The notes under the pieces were generated by a model that ran no database searches, was not told the origin of the DNA, and saw only the letters and a list, made by a program, of their open reading frames with translations. Of a DNA stretch of 26,051 nt, positions 21,771 to 26,051 are shown piece by piece (positions within the stretch are counted from its first letter, which is position 1; every line of letters starts with the position of its first letter). The position numbers and the translations under genes are program-made. Source of the stretch: Clostridiales bacterium UBA1752 (GTDB lineage: Bacteria; Bacillota; Clostridia; Oscillospirales; CAG-382); NCBI GenBank assembly GCA_002314835.1, contig DCHM01000047.1:1-26051 (forward strand). The letters run 5' to 3'.

Positions 21771-22868
21771 TCAGTCCTCTGTATCAAGACGGGCTTCGGT
21801 TTGCTTGTCAAAGATATGCACCTTTGATTTCTTTAGGCTGAAAGAAACCGTGTCGCAGGAGGCGATAGTGTTTTCGGACGGGATAATCGCGCGGATATTG
21901 ACACCCGTCATGGCACTGTGGCGGCAGACTATCATCTTGTCGCGTCCCATGACGTCCACCTTATCAAAGTCACACACGAGCGAGCCGCCATCGTCGAGAA
22001 TAAAGCCTTCGGGACGGATGCCTACGTAAACCTCGCGGTCCGAGATGCCCTTTGCATCCATTACGGGACTGTCGCCTATAAAAAGTTTGCCGCCTACCAC
22101 CATGCCGTTAAATACGTTGATGGGAGGAGTGCCGAGGAACTTGGCGACAAAGAGATTAATGGGCTTGTCGTAAACTTCCTGAGGTGCGCCTATCTGATTG
22201 ACGACGCCTTGCTTCATCAGCACCATACTGTCGCTGATGCTCATGGCTTCCTCTTGGTCGTGGGTTACGAATATGGTAGTTATGCCGGTTTCGCGCTGGA
22301 TGCGGCGTATTTCCTCACGCGTCTGCAATCTGAGTCTTGCGTCGAGGTTGGACAGCGGCTCGTCGAGCAAGAGCACCTTGGGGCGCTTGACGAGTGCACG
22401 AGCTATGGCTACGCGCTGCTGCTGACCGCCGGACATTTGGCAAGGCTTGTGGTCGAGTATTCTGTCGATCTGCACGAGCTTTGCGGTCTCGGTGGCAAGA
22501 GCAGTCATCTGCTCTTTTGACAGCTTGTCCTTGCCCTTGAAGTTTTGCAGAGGGAAAATGATGTTTTGCAGTGCGTTGAGATGAGGATACAGTGCATAGT
22601 TCTGAAAAACCATACCTATGCCGCGGTTTTCGGGTTCGAGGTCGGTAACGTCGTCGTCACCGAAAAACACCCTGCCGGACGTAGGCTTGATAAGTCCGCT
22701 GATGAGATTGAGCGCAGTGCTCTTGCCGCAACCCGAAGGACCGAGCAAGGCGACGAGAGTACCGTCGGGTATCTCGATATCCATATCGTTGACCGCAATA
22801 ACCTTTTGCGGTGACGCTTTTGTAGCGCCGGGGAACTCTTTAGTCAGGTGTTGCAAAACAATCTTCAT
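21771..22868 (-). CDS. ABC sugar transporter ATPase, UgpC/MsmK/MalK type
   Basis: This 365-residue ATPase powers the sugar importer from the cytosolic side. All motifs are present: Walker A GPSGCGKST (43-51), Q-loop Q89, signature MSGGQQQR (145-152), Walker B VLLLDE (165-170), D-loop SNLD and switch H203. A C-terminal TOBE/regulatory domain (about 235-365) contains YVGIRPEGF. The start is the ATG eight bases after GGAG; an ATG two codons earlier is too close to that site, and a much longer upstream frame crosses the promoter. Unlike MsmK, which often serves many transporters from a separate locus, this ATPase is first in its own operon. Confidence 0.95.
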   Translation of the reverse strand: MKIVLQHLTKEFPGATKASPQKVIAVNDMDIEIPDGTLVALLGPSGCGKSTALNLISGLIKPTSGRVFFGDDDVTDLEPENRGIGMVFQNYALYPHLNALQNIIFPLQNFKGKDKLSKEQMTALATETAKLVQIDRILDHKPCQMSGGQQQRVAIARALVKRPKVLLLDEPLSNLDARLRLQTREEIRRIQRETGITTIFVTHDQEEAMSISDSMVLMKQGVVNQIGAPQEVYDKPINLFVAKFLGTPPINVFNGMVVGGKLFIGDSPVMDAKGISDREVYVGIRPEGFILDDGGSLVCDFDKVDVMGRDKMIVCRHSAMTGVNIRAIIPSENTIASCDTVSFSLKKSKVHIFDKQTEARLDTED

Positions 22869-22898
22869 ACACATAGCTCCATTCTTTTGGTTGCGTAA

Positions 22899-22927
22899 AT
22901 TATAGCAAAATCCGTATATAATGTCAA
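22899..22927 (-). promoter_or_regulatory. Perfect consensus promoter for the ABC sugar operon
   Basis: Minus-strand TTGACA (22922-22927) and TATAAT (22899-22904) match the sigma-A consensus fully with a 17-base spacer. No obvious catabolite-response (cre) palindrome overlaps it. Confidence 0.9.
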
Positions 22928-22983
22928 CATTTTGCAAGTAAAATAACAAAAACAATATAACTTTTAAATCGTCAAATATTATA

Positions 22984-23012
22984 TTGCTTTTTTCGTCAAA
23001 AAATGATAAAAT
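22984..23012 (+). promoter_or_regulatory. Promoter for the CotH/lamin-tail gene
   Basis: TTGCTT (22984-22989) and TAAAAT (23007-23012) are 17 bases apart. The expected start near 23019 lies about 28 bases before the TTG start codon. Confidence 0.65.
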
Positions 23013-23046
23013 GTAAAGACACAAATGCAAAGGCGGCAAAACCGAT

Positions 23047-26000
23047 TTGAATAACAAAACAAACAAACTGCAAAAAACAAAAAACATCACCACCGCAGTG
23101 CTGCTCGTACTGTGCCTTTTGCTGTGCATTACGGTGCTGTATATTGTCGAAACGAGCGTTAAGGTTGACGATACCACCGATTCTGGCTACGACATCATCA
23201 TCACCGAGGTCTGCTCGTCTAACGGCACCATCGACTACGACGGCTACGGAGACTTCAGCGATTATATAGAGCTGTATAACAGAGGCGAAACGGTTGACCT
23301 CAAGGGCTTTGGTATCACTACAAACAAGTCGTACCGCAACGAATATACCTTTGACAGCCTGACTTTTGAGAGCGGCAGTTACCTCGTGCTGTGGTTTAAC
23401 GGCAAGGACGTGCCTTTTAAGCTCTCGAGTGCAGGTGACGAAAAAATCTCGCTCGTTTCGCCCGACGCAGTAGTCGTATGCTCGGTAGATACCCTGCCGC
23501 TCGGCAGAGACGAATGTATGTCGTGGGACGGCAACGAATATCAGATAACCACCGACGCAACCCCCGGCTATCCCAACACTGCAGCAGGGCTCGAGCTTTT
23601 CCGCAAGGGTACTCCTATGGAGTACGGCACTCTGATTATAAACGAGGTCTTGATAGACAACGTTTCGGCACTCCCCGACTTTGAGGGCGACTACTGCGAC
23701 GTTATCGAGATAAAAAACGTCTCCTCTCAGGTTATCAATACAAAGGATTATTTTATCAGCGACGGATTTGACCGCAAGGGACGCGAAAGACTGCCCGACC
23801 GCGAGCTCGCGCCCGGCGAAATACTCGTTATTTACGCAAGCGGCAAGGGCTTGACGACGGATAGCGGCGAGTTTCACACCGATTTTGCTTTGTCAAGCGG
23901 TGAAACGCTGTATCTCTTTTATCAAAACACCTACGCAGAGGTAGAGCTCGGCAGTCAAAAAGACAACTATTCGCTCTGCTACGACCCGAACGGTTATATC
24001 GCAATGCTCGCCACCCCGGGGTACGAGAATACCGAGGACGGCTATGAGCAGTTTTGCTACAGCAGGCTCGCAGACAGCCCGAGCGTTGTTATAAACGAAA
24101 TCCTTTTGTCATGCGACCTCACACCCTACGACGGCTCGCTGAGAGACGTTATCGAGCTACACAATACGACAAATTCTACCGTCAGCCTCTCGGGTTGGTA
24201 TATTTCGGACGACGAAGCAGAGCCGTATAAGTTTGCTCTGCCGGATGTTACTGTAGAGGCAAACGGTTTTTACGTGCTGTATGCCGAAAAATCAAGTCTG
24301 CAAAACGCCACCGGCTTTAAGCTGTCAAGCGGTGAAGCAGTATATCTCACTGCACCCGACTATAAGCGCACGGCAGGCGTCAGCTGTATGAGTGCAGGGC
24401 GCGGCAACTCGAGATACTTAGATAGCGACGGCGAATATCACGACGGCAATATTACTATAGGCTATAGCAACGACCTGTACGGCAAGGCGCAGTATGCAAA
24501 AGCCACACTGCCGAGCGGTGTCATGATAAGCGAAGCCGTATCGTTGAATACTCAGTATCTCGCAGGTCCTTACGGCACCTACAACGATTTTTGCGAGCTT
24601 TACAATAACACGAACTCGGATATTGACTTGACGGGTTATTATCTGTCTGACGACCCCGAGGAGCCTATGAAGGCGTCTCTGGACGGCTTTATAATCAAAG
24701 CAAACAGTTATCTCGTCGTCATACTTTCGCCCGACGGACTCAACGTCAAATCGGGCTACAAGAGTGTAAAGTTTTCGCTCAGCTCTGCAGGTGAAACGTT
24801 GACGCTCAGTCAAGGAAGCACCATTATAGACGCAATGCCGATGCCTGCGCTGAGTGCAAACAGCGCGTACGGCAGAGCAAAGGGAGCGGACGGCTTTAGC
24901 CTCCTGTCCGAGCCTACGCCGGGCAAGGTCAACGGCAGTGCGGTCAATATGCAGTCGTCTATGCCGGGCGCAAGTCTCGCGCAGGGCGTTTACGAAACTG
25001 CTCAGACCGTAGAGCTAATCGGTGAAGGCACGATATTTTACACCCTCGACTGCACGGTGCCTACCGCGGCAAGTCAGATATATACGTCTCCCCTCCTGCT
25101 GACAAAAACGACGGTTGTCCGCTGTGCACAGATTATTGACGGCAGGACGATAAGCAAAACCACGACCTACACTTATATCATCGGCGAAAACGACACCCTC
25201 GAGTGTATGTCGCTCGTCTGTGAACCGGAGGATTTGTTTAACTACTATCACGGCATATACGCAGACGGTCCTAATGCCGAGAGCGAGTTTCCTTATAACT
25301 ACGCAAACTTTTACAACGACTGGGAGCGCGAAGCTAACATCAGCTTTTACGGCAGTGACGTGCAATACAGTGAGGACTGCGGTGTTAAAATATTCGGCGG
25401 ACTGTCAAGGGCGCTCAAAAAAAAGTCGTTTGCCTTGTATTTCCGCACGGTTTACGGTGCAAGCTCGCTAAATGCCAAGGTTTTTGCCGACAGTGACCTC
25501 GAGTGCTACGAGGCGCTGGTGCTCAGAAATTCGGGTCAGGATTACTCAAAGGCTTGTATGCGCGACCCCCTCGAAACCAAAATAGCCAACAAGTACCTCG
25601 GTCTCGATTACCAAAACAACCGTCCCGTGGCGCTGTATCTCAACGGCGAGTACTGGGGCATCTATTACATCCGCGAAAAGATAAACGAAAACTTTATCGC
25701 AGGTCACTACGACGTAAGTAGCGACAGCGTTACCGTCACGGTAGCCAACGGCAAGTCGAGCGAGGAATACACCGCTCTTATAGATTACGTCAAGACGCAC
25801 GACCTGTCGGTTGCCGCAAATTACGAATACGTCGAAAGCTTAGTTGACATCAACAACTACATCGACTATATCGTATGCGAAATCATTATCGCCAACGCCG
25901 ACAACGGCAACATCAAGTTTTATAAGATAGACGGCGGCAAATGGCGCTGGATAATATACGACGTTGACCAGTCCTTCCGAGAGGCAAATCACAAGACTGT

Positions 26001-26051
26001 TTCGGCGCACTTGAACCCTGCCGGCACTGGCTCAAACGACTGGTTTTCGAC
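23047..26051 (+). CDS. Membrane-anchored lamin-tail/CotH kinase protein (partial, runs off the end)
   Basis: The frame stays open for about 1001 codons to the window edge. A TTG start follows AAAGGCGG by about nine bases. Residues about 15-35 form a signal anchor, so the rest is outside the cell. Four lamin-tail-like (LTD) domains begin near residues 49, 194, 347 and 492, each opening with a variant of I-I-N/T/S-E and a later E-L/I-x-N-x-x-x. A chitobiase C-terminal-like segment (about 642-710, GTIFYTLDCTVP) is followed by a CotH kinase domain from about 720: GLSRALKKKSF, LYLNGEYWGIYYIREKIN, NADNGN (950-955) and YDVDQSF (971-977). CotH kinases phosphorylate proteins, as known for Bacillus spore coat; here a surface role is more likely. 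The C-terminus is missing. Confidence 0.88.
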   Translation, partial: MNNKTNKLQKTKNITTAVLLVLCLLLCITVLYIVETSVKVDDTTDSGYDIIITEVCSSNGTIDYDGYGDFSDYIELYNRGETVDLKGFGITTNKSYRNEYTFDSLTFESGSYLVLWFNGKDVPFKLSSAGDEKISLVSPDAVVVCSVDTLPLGRDECMSWDGNEYQITTDATPGYPNTAAGLELFRKGTPMEYGTLIINEVLIDNVSALPDFEGDYCDVIEIKNVSSQVINTKDYFISDGFDRKGRERLPDRELAPGEILVIYASGKGLTTDSGEFHTDFALSSGETLYLFYQNTYAEVELGSQKDNYSLCYDPNGYIAMLATPGYENTEDGYEQFCYSRLADSPSVVINEILLSCDLTPYDGSLRDVIELHNTTNSTVSLSGWYISDDEAEPYKFALPDVTVEANGFYVLYAEKSSLQNATGFKLSSGEAVYLTAPDYKRTAGVSCMSAGRGNSRYLDSDGEYHDGNITIGYSNDLYGKAQYAKATLPSGVMISEAVSLNTQYLAGPYGTYNDFCELYNNTNSDIDLTGYYLSDDPEEPMKASLDGFIIKANSYLVVILSPDGLNVKSGYKSVKFSLSSAGETLTLSQGSTIIDAMPMPALSANSAYGRAKGADGFSLLSEPTPGKVNGSAVNMQSSMPGASLAQGVYETAQTVELIGEGTIFYTLDCTVPTAASQIYTSPLLLTKTTVVRCAQIIDGRTISKTTTYTYIIGENDTLECMSLVCEPEDLFNYYHGIYADGPNAESEFPYNYANFYNDWEREANISFYGSDVQYSEDCGVKIFGGLSRALKKKSFALYFRTVYGASSLNAKVFADSDLECYEALVLRNSGQDYSKACMRDPLETKIANKYLGLDYQNNRPVALYLNGEYWGIYYIREKINENFIAGHYDVSSDSVTVTVANGKSSEEYTALIDYVKTHDLSVAANYEYVESLVDINNYIDYIVCEIIIANADNGNIKFYKIDGGKWRWIIYDVDQSFREANHKTVSAHLNPAGTGSNDWFS

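Noticed and set aside
22996..23877. A 293-codon minus-strand open frame opposite the CotH gene
   Set aside because: The plus-strand frame encodes clear lamin-tail domains; the antisense frame has no recognisable domain and is a codon-bias artefact.

Overview
The window reads as a piece of chromosome from a low-to-middle G+C Gram-positive anaerobe of the class Clostridia, probably an uncultured gut-type lineage. The signs are strong AGGAGG ribosome sites, sigma-A promoters with 17-base spacers, lipoproteins with Ala/Ser-Cys lipoboxes, rubrerythrin plus thioredoxin plus Bcp-type peroxiredoxin for oxygen defence, a CotH/lamin-tail surface protein and a clostridial-style tmRNA tag. I see no phage, transposon, CRISPR array or plasmid function. 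Nearly every base is assigned, and no gene-free stretch exceeds 300 bases.

Layout. (1) 1-1223: the tail of an unknown gene, a terminator, and a cytoplasmic GH20-like glycosidase. (2) 1225-3791, minus strand: a XerC/D-type recombinase, an acyl-ACP thioesterase overlapping it by 14 bases, then smpB and ssrA (tmRNA) only 6 bases apart, all read toward a shared bidirectional terminator. (3) 3905-4526: a small CBM9-like protein read divergently from the recombinase. (4) 4549-7462, minus: a membrane-anchored surface protein with an EESK-rich stalk, and an upstream CYTH-methyltransferase pair. (5) 7526-9068: an orphan solute-binding lipoprotein with its own promoter and terminator. (6) 9240-10357: a translationally coupled pair of short CHR (chromate-type) transporters behind a perfect consensus promoter. 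(7) 10443-15539: redox genes (thioredoxin, rubrerythrin), then Bcp peroxiredoxin, Tex and a MATE pump. (8) 15553-17536: a Cys-rich FliB-family protein and an FRG-domain protein, read divergently from one 14-base palindrome that carries both -35 boxes. (9) 17580-22868, minus: an exported OB-fold-like lipoprotein and a complete CUT1 sugar ABC operon (ATPase, two permeases, solute-binding protein). (10) 23047 to the end: the first ~1000 residues of a membrane-anchored lamin-tail/CotH-kinase protein that runs off the window.

How the parts fit. There are two themes: handling of carbohydrate and the cell surface (GH20, CBM9-like, two binding proteins, ABC importer, stalked surface protein, CotH protein) and oxidative-stress defence in an anaerobe (Trx, Rbr, Prx). 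The rest is housekeeping: trans-translation, Tex, XerC/D. The most unusual points are the FliB/FRG divergent unit with interlocked promoters, a rubrerythrin with a zinc-ribbon/rubredoxin-like module at each end, a solute-binding protein apparently anchored at both ends, and a Fur/PerR-shaped palindrome over the thioredoxin-rubrerythrin promoter. I did not find a clear, wholly new multi-gene system. The FliB/FRG unit is the best candidate for one.
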